DNA of 64,000 nt from Chitinophagales bacterium (GTDB taxonomy: Bacteria; Bacteroidota; Bacteroidia; Chitinophagales; LD1): the NCBI GenBank assembly GCA_026129525.1, contig JAHCHW010000009.1, positions 112,285-176,284 of the forward strand. Reading direction: 5' to 3'. The first letter of the stretch is position 1. Each line of letters opens with the position of its first letter. This document shows positions 51,623-60,189 of the stretch, in pieces. The notes under the pieces are model-generated. The model had not been told where the DNA came from. It ran no database searches and saw nothing but the letters and a program-made list of their open reading frames with translations. Made by a program: the position numbers and the translations under genes.

Positions 51623-53526
51623 TAACGTGTTACCGGTTTAGCAACCGCTTTATTCCCCGCGGTGCATCGCACTATGTAATTTCCTATGGCAAGGTGCTGA
51701 AGGGAAAAGGAGTTGGTATGCTCTACCAATAACTCTTCTGTTTTCTTTCCGGAAACATCAAATACTTCAACCAATATACCTTCATTTTCTTCAAAACGCA
51801 GGCGGCAATTTCCCGCTTGGTCGCAGTGGAAGGTGAACTTTTCTTCGTTACCTGAAGCAATTCCCGACACAACCGTAACAGTAATGGTTTGCGTGTAAAC
51901 TTCCTCGCAGCCTAATGCGTTCTTTACTTTAAGCGTAACCTCATAAGTGCCGGCTTGCTTGTAAATATGCACCACATTATGAAACATAACCTTTGCCGAA
52001 TCGCCATCGCCAAAATACCATGCGTATGCAAGGGTATTGGTTGGCTGGGCATAAAAGAACCCGTTAAAATTGGTTAGCTGATAAGTGAAGCCGGCAACAG
52101 GGCAGGAGTCAACCGTAAAAGAGGTTACAAAAGTATCGGAGCATACATTATTATCGGCAATTAAAGTAATAGGGTAAGTACCTCCGGTTGCATAATTTTT
52201 TATGGGATTAGTATCGGTTGAAATAGTTCCGTCTCCAAAACTCCAATAGTAATTTTCGGCATTAACCGACCAGTTTGATAACAGCACTTCCAATTCATTT
52301 TGCACAAAACCGAAATTGGCTTTTACATCAGGCACAACTTGTGTTGTAAATGTTTGCAATGTGCCTTCTGCTTGCAGGTAATTGAGTTCTTTAACCGTTA
52401 CCTGCATAGTTCCGGTATCGCTCCAAAGCACCGTAATGCTATGGCTGTTGTTTTGAATAATAGTGCCTGAGCCGCTTAACTGCCAGCAGTATTTACTGCC
52501 CGCTGTTGGGCTAACAGAGTAAGTAGCTTGCTTGCCTTTGCAGATTACCGAAGGTCCGCTGATGGCAGATGTGTTTGGTTTAAGCAGTTGAAAAAGAAAA
52601 TCGCGCGAATAATTGCGAATGGTATCGTTCAAATGCGCGTTCAGTAATTCGGGTTCGTGCCCATAGCCAACCAATGGGCGCAGTTCGTTCAGTATGCCAA
52701 GGTTGGTAAGCCTTTCGTGAATAGGTTTGCTGCCATACACCGGAGGGAAAACCGGCAGTTGAAACGGAAAGCCGTACTCGTACGGAACAAGCAAATCCTG
52801 GTCGCCATGAAAAGATATAATGGGAATGTTGTCGGCTAAGTCAATCAGATTGGTATCCAGTATGGCGCCCCATTGGTTAATGATGGCTTTAATTTTGGGA
52901 ATCCGCTGCCCGAAAAGTGTGTTGCCGCTGCAATCCATACACCCCAGGTCGTTAGGCTCTAAAGTATAACCGTACGTAGAAGCGGGGCGGTCGGCTTCGC
53001 TCATAAAACAATTACCCAATGCCGAAAAGCAACCCGCACTTGTTCCGGTAAGGAAAATAAAGTTGGTATCAATGCGATACTGCGTAGCATTAGCGGAAAG
53101 AAAGCGAATGGCAGCGCGCTCATCTTGCATGGCGCGGTACATAGCTCGAACGGTGCTTTGCGAATCAATGTTAAAGCCGAGGCGGTAGTCAATGCTGGCA
53201 ACGGCATAACCATGGCGGGCAAAAAAACGGCAAAAGTCAGGGATAACCGGCTCCGAACGCCAGCCTATGGCAAACCCTCCGCCAAACTGAAAAATAATAA
53301 GCGGACGCTTGCTCAATGTATCTCCGGTGGGTTCATAAAAATCTAAAAACAAATCCTGCGGTTGCGCCAACAAACCGTAAGGCGTAGCAGTGGCAAATTT
53401 TATTCCCTCAGTAAGTGTAACGCTATCGAACACAGGCTGCTGATACCGCAGCGAATTACAATTTACTTGCGCTGATGCGGTTGATACAATTAGAAAACTG
53501 AAAAGCAGAGGTAAAAAACTCTTCAT
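51619..53526 (-). CDS. Secreted esterase with PKD domains and T9SS-like tail
   Basis: The 635-aa protein has a signal peptide (about 1-19) and an alpha/beta hydrolase domain (about 60-320) with nucleophile Ser163 in G-T-S-A-G-C. Ig/PKD-like domains (about 320-550; W-S-F-G-D-G-T, W-Y-F-G-D-G-D) precede a diverged sorting domain (about 560-635). A carboxylesterase or carbohydrate esterase role is likely. Promoter candidate at 53531-53562. Confidence 0.85.
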   Translation of the reverse strand: MKSFLPLLFSFLIVSTASAQVNCNSLRYQQPVFDSVTLTEGIKFATATPYGLLAQPQDLFLDFYEPTGDTLSKRPLIIFQFGGGFAIGWRSEPVIPDFCRFFARHGYAVASIDYRLGFNIDSQSTVRAMYRAMQDERAAIRFLSANATQYRIDTNFIFLTGTSAGCFSALGNCFMSEADRPASTYGYTLEPNDLGCMDCSGNTLFGQRIPKIKAIINQWGAILDTNLIDLADNIPIISFHGDQDLLVPYEYGFPFQLPVFPPVYGSKPIHERLTNLGILNELRPLVGYGHEPELLNAHLNDTIRNYSRDFLFQLLKPNTSAISGPSVICKGKQATYSVSPTAGSKYCWQLSGSGTIIQNNSHSITVLWSDTGTMQVTVKELNYLQAEGTLQTFTTQVVPDVKANFGFVQNELEVLLSNWSVNAENYYWSFGDGTISTDTNPIKNYATGGTYPITLIADNNVCSDTFVTSFTVDSCPVAGFTYQLTNFNGFFYAQPTNTLAYAWYFGDGDSAKVMFHNVVHIYKQAGTYEVTLKVKNALGCEEVYTQTITVTVVSGIASGNEEKFTFHCDQAGNCRLRFEENEGILVEVFDVSGKKTEELLVEHTNSFSLQHLAIGNYIVRCTAGNKAVAKPVTRY

Positions 53527-53530
53527 GCTA

Positions 53531-53562
53531 TAAATCTAAAAAACAATCTCTCTTAAAAACAA
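53531..53562 (-). promoter_or_regulatory. Promoter candidate of the T9SS esterase gene
   Basis: On the minus strand TTG (53562-53560), 21-bp spacer and TAGATTTA (53538-53531, one mismatch to TAnnTTTG), ending 4 bases before the start codon at 53526. Confidence 0.35.
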
Positions 53563-53643
53563 ACTCAAACTGCACTGCTAACACAAATCAGGTTTTCGCT
53601 TTTCCTATTTATTGACATATTCGCACCGCCTAAAACAACCAAC

Positions 53644-55092
53644 ATGAGTGAGCGATACGATAACGAACTGAGCCAATGGGTGAGCAACGAAAAAACCACC
53701 CTCGAACTGCAACATATTGCCAGCAAACTGTTGCTGGAGCGCGATATTGAGTTAGTGCTTTTCCGCAGAAAGTTTTTCGATAAAAAACTGAGCGAGATAA
53801 TGCACGACCATAATTACCTCTCACAGTTTTCGGGCATTCAACTTTCCACCGAACTCTCAAAAAACATTGCGGAGGCAATTTGGAATTTACCCGTTGCCGC
53901 TTCCCGAATTGATGTAGGGCGGCTTTCGCGCGAATACCATGCCGAAGGCAGCAACTACGGCAGTGTAGAAGAATTTGTAAAAGCAAAGCTGGCTGACTTT
54001 CTGGGTGCCGATAAAAAGAAACTGGTTCCGCGCGATGTGGTGTTGTATGGCTTTGGGCGTATTGGTCGTTTGGCGGCTCGCATACTTATGGACCATGCCG
54101 GCTCGGGACATCAGTTGCGCTTAAAAGGTATTGTTACCCGCGAGCGCGGCACCGATGATTTGGTAAAACGCGCCAGCTTGTTGCGTAAAGATTCGGTGCA
54201 CGGAAAATTTGGCGGAGTGGTATTGCCCGATTTCGAAAACGGAGCAATTAACATTAACGGACATTCGGTAAAAATGATTTCCGCTGCATCGCCTGCCGAA
54301 ATTGATTACACGCAATATGGCATTAATAACGCTTTGATTATTGATAACACCGGAGTTTGGCGCGATGATAAAGCGCTGGGCGAACACCTGAAAGCCAAAG
54401 GTGCCGGTATGGTTATACTTACCGCACCCGCCAAAGGCGATATTCCGAACATAGTGTATGGCGTAAATCACGAAAACTATTCTGCGGCTTCGGGCAAAAT
54501 TTTCTCGGCTGCCAGTTGCACCACCAATGCCATTGTTCCGGTAATTGATGTGATTGAAAACTCCCTCGGCATCGAGCAGGGGCACATCGAAACCGTTCAT
54601 GCTTACACCAACGACCAAAACCTGCTCGATAACTACCACAAGAAAAGCAGAAGAGGAAGAGGAGCACCCATTAACATGGTAATTACCGAAACCGGTGCCG
54701 GTAAGGCGGTAACCAAAGTATTTCCGCACATGAAAGGCAAACTAACCAGCAATGCCGTGCGCGTTCCCGTGCCAAATGTATCGCTGGCAATTCTCAGCCT
54801 TTCGGTTAAAAAGCAAACTACCGTTGCCGAAGTGAACGAACTGCTTCGCAACGCATCTCTCTTCGGTAAACTTGCCGAGCAGATTGACTACTCTATTTCG
54901 GACGAAATAGTATCGAGCGATGTGGTTGGCAACAGCCATGCTTGCGAAATTGACAGCAAAGCCACTATTGTAAGCGAAGACGGCAAACGCGTAGTAGTTT
55001 ATGCCTGGTACGATAATGAATACGGCTACACCGCACAGGTTGTCCGCTTAGCCAAGTATTTGGCCAATGTAAGAAGGCTGACTTACTACTAG
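53644..55092 (+). CDS. gap: Glyceraldehyde-3-phosphate dehydrogenase, long form
   Basis: The 482-aa enzyme has the NAD-binding G-F-G-R-I-G-R at about residue 138 and the active-site Cys292 in S-C-T-T-N. About 130 residues precede the usual start, the extension typical of the long GAPDH class in Bacteroidota and some Proteobacteria. It oxidises glyceraldehyde-3-phosphate in glycolysis or gluconeogenesis. The extension's function is not known to me. Confidence 0.95.
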   Translation: MSERYDNELSQWVSNEKTTLELQHIASKLLLERDIELVLFRRKFFDKKLSEIMHDHNYLSQFSGIQLSTELSKNIAEAIWNLPVAASRIDVGRLSREYHAEGSNYGSVEEFVKAKLADFLGADKKKLVPRDVVLYGFGRIGRLAARILMDHAGSGHQLRLKGIVTRERGTDDLVKRASLLRKDSVHGKFGGVVLPDFENGAININGHSVKMISAASPAEIDYTQYGINNALIIDNTGVWRDDKALGEHLKAKGAGMVILTAPAKGDIPNIVYGVNHENYSAASGKIFSAASCTTNAIVPVIDVIENSLGIEQGHIETVHAYTNDQNLLDNYHKKSRRGRGAPINMVITETGAGKAVTKVFPHMKGKLTSNAVRVPVPNVSLAILSLSVKKQTTVAEVNELLRNASLFGKLAEQIDYSISDEIVSSDVVGNSHACEIDSKATIVSEDGKRVVVYAWYDNEYGYTAQVVRLAKYLANVRRLTYY

Positions 55093-55131
55093 GAGATCGT
55101 AAAAAGCGTAGTTACCTTTTATGTCGCAGAT

Positions 55132-55190
55132 CTTCGACATGTTCCGCAGGGCATGTCGAAGCATAGATTAAGCAGGATTTCTAATCCTGC
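55132..55190. repeat. Two palindromes between convergent genes
   Basis: CTTCGACATG (55132-55141) pairs with CATGTCGAAG (55152-55161), and GCAGGATT (55172-55179) with AATCCTGC (55183-55190). Both are perfect. They lie between gap and the convergent TolB-like gene; no T-run follows, so they look like interspersed repeats rather than terminators. Confidence 0.7.
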
Positions 55191-55255
55191 ACCAAAGCGG
55201 AGCCAATTCCGGTAAGCCTTTCCTGTTTCCATAGTAACCGGCTGCGACTGAGGTT

Positions 55256-56242
55256 CTAATACATATTTATCTCCTTCTCATTGCTGCCATCCAAGTTCAT
55301 TAACACCAATTTGCTACTATAATACTGATTATACCAATTGGGCGCTTTGAGGTGTTCTTTCATACATAAAATCTTTTGAGATGATGAAGATATGCAGATA
55401 CTATTATAGCTTTCGTTTGCACACCTTGTTTTGAGGCAATTCTTTTTGCCTGATGCATAGTTGATTTTTGACAGCCCGCATTTAGAAGTATAATATAGCT
55501 CATTCCCATCAGGTGACCAAAAGGGATTTTGGTCTTCGCCTTTGAGAGAGTGTAAAACTGTTTCAGAATGATTGAAAATATCCCATACCGAGAAAGGAGA
55601 CGATCCTTCGCTTACAAGAAGTAACCCTTTTTGATTTTGCCAGCATTTGGGATAAGCAAAGGCGTTAAGAGTATCTAAAGGTTGTCCATCCTCATCGTAA
55701 ACAAGCAGGAAAGACATAAGGGTATCTGCTTTAACACCAGGTTTTTTATATTGGTGCTTTACTACAAATTTATCGCCAGTGTAGTTCCATTCGGGGTTGT
55801 AATTGGAACCAAGAGAATCGAAGGTGAGTTGCGTTAAATTGCTGCCGTCCTCTCTTATTTTATAAATCTGGCTATTAACATTTAGCAGTATCCATCCGTT
55901 TCGCCCCCATTTAGGTCGCGAAAGCAGTTGCCCCGTAAATAATAGCTGCTTCTGATGCGTGGCAAGGTTATACTTTATCAACTGCTGTTGCTGTAACGGG
56001 ATAGCATAACGAGCATAGTAAAGAATTTCGTTGTCGTTATTCGGGTTAAAGTACGGATAGTCCACATAAGAAGGGTCGAAAAAATAATTAGGCTGCGAGT
56101 AAATATCATCTTTACCCGGTGGGGGTGGAAGCGGTAAATCGGTGCATGCCGAAGACGAATTGGAGCAGCCACATGCCTTGTTCGCATCTTTTTTACATGC
56201 AGAGAGTACCAACAGCGCCAACAGCAGTATGTATAATTTCAT
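55256..56242 (-). CDS. TolB-like beta-propeller lipoprotein
   Basis: The product is 328 aa from ATG 56242 (M-K-L-Y-I-L-L-L-A-L); the longer frame uses TTG. The lipobox L-S-A-C at about residue 15 starts a C-G-C-S-N-S-rich linker. WD40/TolB-like blades follow (N-P-N-N-D-N-E, P-K-W-G-R-N-G-W-I-L-L, N-P-F-W-S-P-D-G-N-E). The tail L-M-N-L-D-G-S matches the frameshifted paralogue at 57716-58754. A surface or periplasmic lipoprotein; function unknown. Confidence 0.78.
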   Translation of the reverse strand: MKLYILLLALLVLSACKKDANKACGCSNSSSACTDLPLPPPPGKDDIYSQPNYFFDPSYVDYPYFNPNNDNEILYYARYAIPLQQQQLIKYNLATHQKQLLFTGQLLSRPKWGRNGWILLNVNSQIYKIREDGSNLTQLTFDSLGSNYNPEWNYTGDKFVVKHQYKKPGVKADTLMSFLLVYDEDGQPLDTLNAFAYPKCWQNQKGLLLVSEGSSPFSVWDIFNHSETVLHSLKGEDQNPFWSPDGNELYYTSKCGLSKINYASGKKNCLKTRCANESYNSICISSSSQKILCMKEHLKAPNWYNQYYSSKLVLMNLDGSNEKEINMY

Positions 56243-56265
56243 TTGCATAACATACAACTTTAAAG

Positions 56266-56463
56266 TTAATGGCTAATAAGAACTTTGCGGGTAATGGTTT
56301 GTTTATCGTCCCGCATTTCCAAAAAGTAAACACCCGCAGCAAACTGGCGCACATCAAAGCGTTCTAATTGACTACCGGATGTTACATTACCGACCGTTTT
56401 TAACAACATACTTTTACCTGTAATGTCTTTTATTGTGAACTGTACGCTTAAAGCGGTGCCCCC
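56266..56463 (-). pseudogene. Orphan T9SS sorting-domain remnant behind a TAG stop
   Basis: In frame with the 220-aa gene upstream but after its TAG stop, codons encode G-T-A-L-S-V-Q-F-T-I-K-D-I-T-G-K-S, then F-D-V-R-Q-F-A-A-G-V-Y-F-L-E-M and T-R-K-V-L-I-S-H, stop at 56266. This is a T9SS type A domain lacking the Y-P-N-P start. It has no start codon of its own. It could be expressed only by stop readthrough or after recombination. Confidence 0.7.
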
Positions 56464-57126
56464 CTACTTCTTTACAAATTTTTTAACTATGCGCTGCTGC
56501 TTGTTTTGTATAGCTATAAAGTAAAGCCCTGCGGGTAGGTTAGCAATAGGAATAGTATTGGTTGTTGTGTGCAGTTGCTCTTTGCGTAATACCCTGCCGT
56601 TTACATCGGTAATTGTAGCTGTGGTGGGTTGAGTTGGCGCGGGCAGGGTAATGTTTAATTGGGTGGTGGCAGGGTTGGGTTGTAGCATTATATTGTTTGC
56701 TTCAAGGTTACGAACAGCAGTAACAGCAGTAACAGTGAAGTTTAAAAAAGCAGAATCTTTTGCATCTAAATACAAAGGTGTTGCACAATTACTGTCAAGA
56801 GGCGTTTGAGTAATAAAACAATAGAAGCCTAATTGGTAAGACCCTTCAGGTAACTTACCTATTACAATTGTATCATACAACATTTGGTTTCCATCGGTCA
56901 TGCCCCATCTATGGCATGCATTTAATTTAATTTGGGGAGCAAGCAAAGTTAAATCACGATTAAAAATAAAGCTAGGATGAGCAGGAGATTCACACTTATA
57001 CACGAAACTAATCGTATCATCTATGGTAGGATTTGCTGGAATAAGAAGCATCTCCTTGATGTAATAGGTTCCATACACTGTATTTATTAGTAATAAAAAA
57101 AGTGTTGTCAGTATATTTGGACTCAT
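56464..57126 (-). CDS. Small T9SS-exported protein
   Basis: The 220-aa protein has a signal peptide (about 1-19), an unrecognised beta-rich middle (about 20-140) and a T9SS type A domain (L-Q-P-N-P-A-T-T, about 150-220). The domain is closely related to that of the gene at 59070 (L-P-A-G-L-Y-F, Q-Q-R-I-V-K-K). The ATG overlaps the TGA of the fragment upstream (ATGA). Another sorting domain lies in frame beyond its TAG stop. Confidence 0.72.
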   Translation of the reverse strand: MSPNILTTLFLLLINTVYGTYYIKEMLLIPANPTIDDTISFVYKCESPAHPSFIFNRDLTLLAPQIKLNACHRWGMTDGNQMLYDTIVIGKLPEGSYQLGFYCFITQTPLDSNCATPLYLDAKDSAFLNFTVTAVTAVRNLEANNIMLQPNPATTQLNITLPAPTQPTTATITDVNGRVLRKEQLHTTTNTIPIANLPAGLYFIAIQNKQQRIVKKFVKK

Positions 57127-57596
57127 TGTTTTACTATTTTAATGTTTGCAGATAAGTCGTTCCCGCTGATTTTATAGAAGTAAATACCGGAAGCTAAGTC
57201 ATTAACATTGTTCTGTATGGCAGTAGTTTCTTGCTCTACAAAGTTATCGAATACATTTTTTACAAAACTTCCGGTTATATCAAATAAGTCAACCTTTAGC
57301 TTCTGTTTCTTATCAGAGGTAAATTCTAATGTATTAGTTGTATTAGCAGGGTTAGGATAGCAGCGAACAAAAAAATTATCGGAGAGTTGACTTACAGATG
57401 CCGGAGCATTGCCTACAACCACGGTAAATTCAATTGAGTGATTGGTAAGGGAGGATGCCTCGGTGTCATCAAACGGTAGCCACACAATGCCATTGTTTGG
57501 CAGAGGAGAATCGTCCGCGTATGATTTTATTTTGTAAACATAGCCTGTTATTTCCACCCGTGTTATGGTGGGGTTGGACAGGTCTTCTGTCGCCAC
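57123..57596 (-). CDS. 5'-truncated T9SS protein, C-terminal fragment
   Basis: The 157-aa frame opens at GTG 57596 with no signal peptide: I-T-R-V-E-I-T-G-Y-V-Y-K-I-K-S-Y and P-L-P-N-N-G-I-V-W-L-P-F-D, then a complete sorting domain from C-Y-P-N-P-A (about 80) to K-I-V-K-Q. It looks like the end of a larger secreted protein. The 5' edge near 57580-57600 reads like palindromic repeat sequence (CTGTCGCCACAGG). Probably not exported as it stands. Confidence 0.6.
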   Translation of the reverse strand: MATEDLSNPTITRVEITGYVYKIKSYADDSPLPNNGIVWLPFDDTEASSLTNHSIEFTVVVGNAPASVSQLSDNFFVRCYPNPANTTNTLEFTSDKKQKLKVDLFDITGSFVKNVFDNFVEQETTAIQNNVNDLASGIYFYKISGNDLSANIKIVKQ

Positions 57597-57665
57597 AGGT
57601 TTTCTTTTCCATTAAAAATAAACAGAATAATGAAACCTGTGCAGGTTTAGTGGCGGGGTATTATT

Positions 57666-57703
57666 GGCAGGTTCTTCTATGCGATGCAAAGAGAGAACCT
57701 GCC
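57666..57703. repeat. Palindrome A, inverted partner of 58999-59039
   Basis: GGCAGGTTCT and AGAACCTGCC flank an asymmetric loop containing TATGCGATGCAAAGAG. The same sequence, differing by one or two bases, occurs reverse-complemented at 58999-59039. Confidence 0.75.
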
Positions 57704-57715
57704 ACGACCAAACTG

Positions 57716-58754
57716 CTATTCAGGAAACTTAATCTTTCTTAAACCGCTGCCATCTTTATTCATCACGTAAATATTATACTCATAATTCTCAAAATAATTT
57801 GTTCCTATCGTATCGTAAGGGGCTATATCTATTCTCTCCACAGCAATTTTTTGTTCATCAGGCGCTACCGTCATATACCCATAGTGTGCATTATCGCCAC
57901 CGTTTTATAGTGGTAGTTTGCCCCGCAGAAACGTTAGTTGCCTCTATGCCACAGATGAAAGAATATATTATGTCTCTGTTTTGATTAAACCACAAGGTAC
58001 TACGCAAAAGTAGGCAGTTATTATTATTTAAATCAAGCGCCTTTACCAAAACATACTCGTTTAAATTAAAATCGAAATAACCAACTCCATAGCCGGTGGG
58101 CGAATTGTTGGTGGCTATAGTTAACTTATCAGGAATGCCCCACGACCAATTACCACCACCTAATAGTTGAGTTAATGTATCAAGTATAACACCGTTAGAA
58201 TCACATAATATTATATTAAATCCAAATCGTTTAAACAATATTTTTGAGCCATCAGGACTCCATACAGCAAGTTGGTCGTTGCCATAAGTCAACTGAACCA
58301 AGCCCTGGCCAGAAGATCGGATTTTCCAAAGGCTACCAACAGCAGCTTTAAAAACAATCCAACCTGTTTTAGACCACTGCGGATGTGCGCCTAAATATCC
58401 AAAAGGATAAAGCAACCTGTCCTCACCGGTACATAAATCAAAAATCCGTAATTCACAAGTTGTAAGGCTTACCGTTCTGTCCTGCCTCACATAAACCATC
58501 TCGTTAGGGTTGTTAGGGTTAAAGCACGGAGTGAAATATTGATACCTTCTGTTTACCATTACCTGCCAGCCTAATGGCGCTTGCCACGGAAAGGGGATAG
58601 AATACACCGTATCGTGAACAGGCAATAAAAAGGAATCTGTTTGGGTACAGCCAATAGGCGGGGGATTAACTATAACTATCGTTTTATCTTTAACGCAATA
58701 CGTTAAAGATAAAACGATAGCCAAGCTTAAAAAAACAGAAACCGGAAATTTCAT
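57716..58754 (-). CDS. TolB-like lipoprotein, frameshifted near the 3' end
   Basis: The intact frame from ATG 58754 gives 287 aa ending at 57891 with lipobox L-T-Y-C and propeller blades (H-P-Q-W-S-K-T-G-W-I, A-V-W-S-P-D-G-S-K). Coding then continues in another frame: G-D-N-A-H-Y-G-Y-M-T-V-A-P-D-E-Q and V-M-N-K-D-G-S-G-L-R-K-I-K-F-P-E to a stop at 57716. Removing one A from an A4 run near 57903 repairs it. The tail matches the paralogue at 55256-56242. Pseudogene, error or phase-variable frame. It starts 3 bp after the fragment upstream. Confidence 0.75.
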
Positions 58755-58757
58755 AAC

Positions 58758-59024
58758 TTAAATTTTAATGAATTTGAGGTGGTATGTATTGCTATTGCCA
58801 AGCGTAATCTTATAATAGTAAATACCGCTTGCAGTATCCTGAATATTTACATCAAATTTATGAGAACCCTTTGAAAGATTTTCGTTAGCCACCTGTTTTA
58901 CGAACCTGCCTTCTGCATTAAATAACCGGATGTTTACATTCCCTGCTTCCTTTTGGCTGATAAGAATAGTATTGGCAAGCTGAGAGGGGTTTAAGTCGCA
59001 GCAGGTTCTCTCTTTGCATCGCAT
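58758..59024 (-). CDS. T9SS sorting-domain fragment fused to a palindromic repeat
   Basis: The 88-aa frame starts M-R-C-K-E-R-T-C-C, which is translated palindrome B (58999-59039), then passes straight into L-N-P-S-Q-L-A-N-T-I, the start of a sorting domain at its Y-P-N-P point, through S-G-I-Y-Y-Y-K to K-F-I-K-I. It has no signal peptide and is a remnant, not a working protein. Confidence 0.6.
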   Translation of the reverse strand: MRCKERTCCDLNPSQLANTILISQKEAGNVNIRLFNAEGRFVKQVANENLSKGSHKFDVNIQDTASGIYYYKITLGNSNTYHLKFIKI

Positions 59025-59039
59025 AGAGAGAACCTGCTG
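58999..59039. repeat. Palindrome B, inverted partner of 57666-57703
   Basis: CAGCAGGTTCTCTC and GAGAGAACCTGCTG form a perfect 14-bp stem around TTTGCATCGCATA. The loop shows its orientation is opposite to palindrome A, so the pair brackets 57704-58998. Confidence 0.75.
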
Positions 59040-59069
59040 TTTTGTGGTGGCGTTCTTTAGTTTGAACTA

Positions 59070-60125
59070 TCATTGTTTTACCAGTTTCTTAACTATGCGC
59101 TGTTGCTGGTTTTGCACGGTAACAAAGTAAAGCCCTGCGGGTAAATGGTTGATTGGCATGGTGGTGTTGGCTGAACTTAGCTGCTCTGTTTGCACTATGC
59201 TGCCGCTAATGTTGGTAATGGTAAGGGCGGCAGGTTGGGTTAGCTGAGGCAGGGTGATGGTAAGGTGGGTGGTGGCGGGGTTGGGGAAGAGAAAGAGCAT
59301 TGTGTATTCGAACAGCAGAGGAACACTAACTTCATTTTCAACGAGGATAACAAAATCCCTTGTGAAAGAACTAAGGAATTTTCCATTTCGATATTCCTCT
59401 ACAACAATAGCTATAGCAAAAATACCGATAGTGGGTGGCATTTCCCATGTAATTTCTCCCGTATAAATATTAACATCATATTTATTTAGAGTGTCCGGCT
59501 GATATTGGTCCGGAAATAAATAAAGTGGTACGGCAACCCCTAAGTTCTGGAGAGGTTCCACAGCGCGTACAACTAAACTATCTCCGTCAGCATCATAAAT
59601 AAACAATGAACTCCGGTAAATGTTACTTCTATATCCGGTAAATACAGGCATATTTTGTATCAAAGGGCTAGAGTTAATCTCCTTGCTTAATGTAATACGC
59701 GCTTCTATACATATGGGGATACTTGCACTATTTCCATTGTTAATATTCAAGATGTTGTTTGGTCTGGAAGTATCAATCCATACAATGGATATCAAACTAT
59801 CTATTAGACTATTAGAATATGTATGGATGCCTGAATAAACATTTCGGTAAATTCCGTTTATTGAATCTGCAAGTTGTGATGATTGCAAATGAATATAAGA
59901 TTTTTCTCCATCACCCCAAGATACAAAAATTGTATCATTAGTCAGGATGCCACTTGCAGCTACATAATGCGTTACAAAAACGGTATATGTTAAAGTCGTA
60001 TCAGGCACTTTTATGGATTGGATATCCCCGCCCCAAGTGTGATTAGCCTTTGCAGTAGTTAAGGAAGAGAAGATTAGGAGTAAAAAAGTTGCTTTTTGTA
60101 CAAATTCATTGTTTATCGTTCTCAT
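59070..60125 (-). CDS. T9SS-exported protein with SHTWGG-like start
   Basis: The 351-aa protein has a signal peptide (about 1-27) and then N-H-T-W-G-G-D-I, a mature start recurring in large Bacteroidota surface proteins. Ig/cadherin-like strands follow (D-A-D-G-D-S-L-V-V-R-A), with a T9SS domain from L-F-P-N-P-A-T-T (about 280) to the end. The sorting domain is nearly the same as that of the 220-aa gene at 56464. Function unknown; probably surface-attached. Confidence 0.78.
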   Translation of the reverse strand: MRTINNEFVQKATFLLLIFSSLTTAKANHTWGGDIQSIKVPDTTLTYTVFVTHYVAASGILTNDTIFVSWGDGEKSYIHLQSSQLADSINGIYRNVYSGIHTYSNSLIDSLISIVWIDTSRPNNILNINNGNSASIPICIEARITLSKEINSSPLIQNMPVFTGYRSNIYRSSLFIYDADGDSLVVRAVEPLQNLGVAVPLYLFPDQYQPDTLNKYDVNIYTGEITWEMPPTIGIFAIAIVVEEYRNGKFLSSFTRDFVILVENEVSVPLLFEYTMLFLFPNPATTHLTITLPQLTQPAALTITNISGSIVQTEQLSSANTTMPINHLPAGLYFVTVQNQQQRIVKKLVKQ

Positions 60126-60189
60126 ATTGTGATTATTTTAGTAATTGTATAAATAGCGACATGCTTTATTGGAAAAAGATAAGGCAAGC

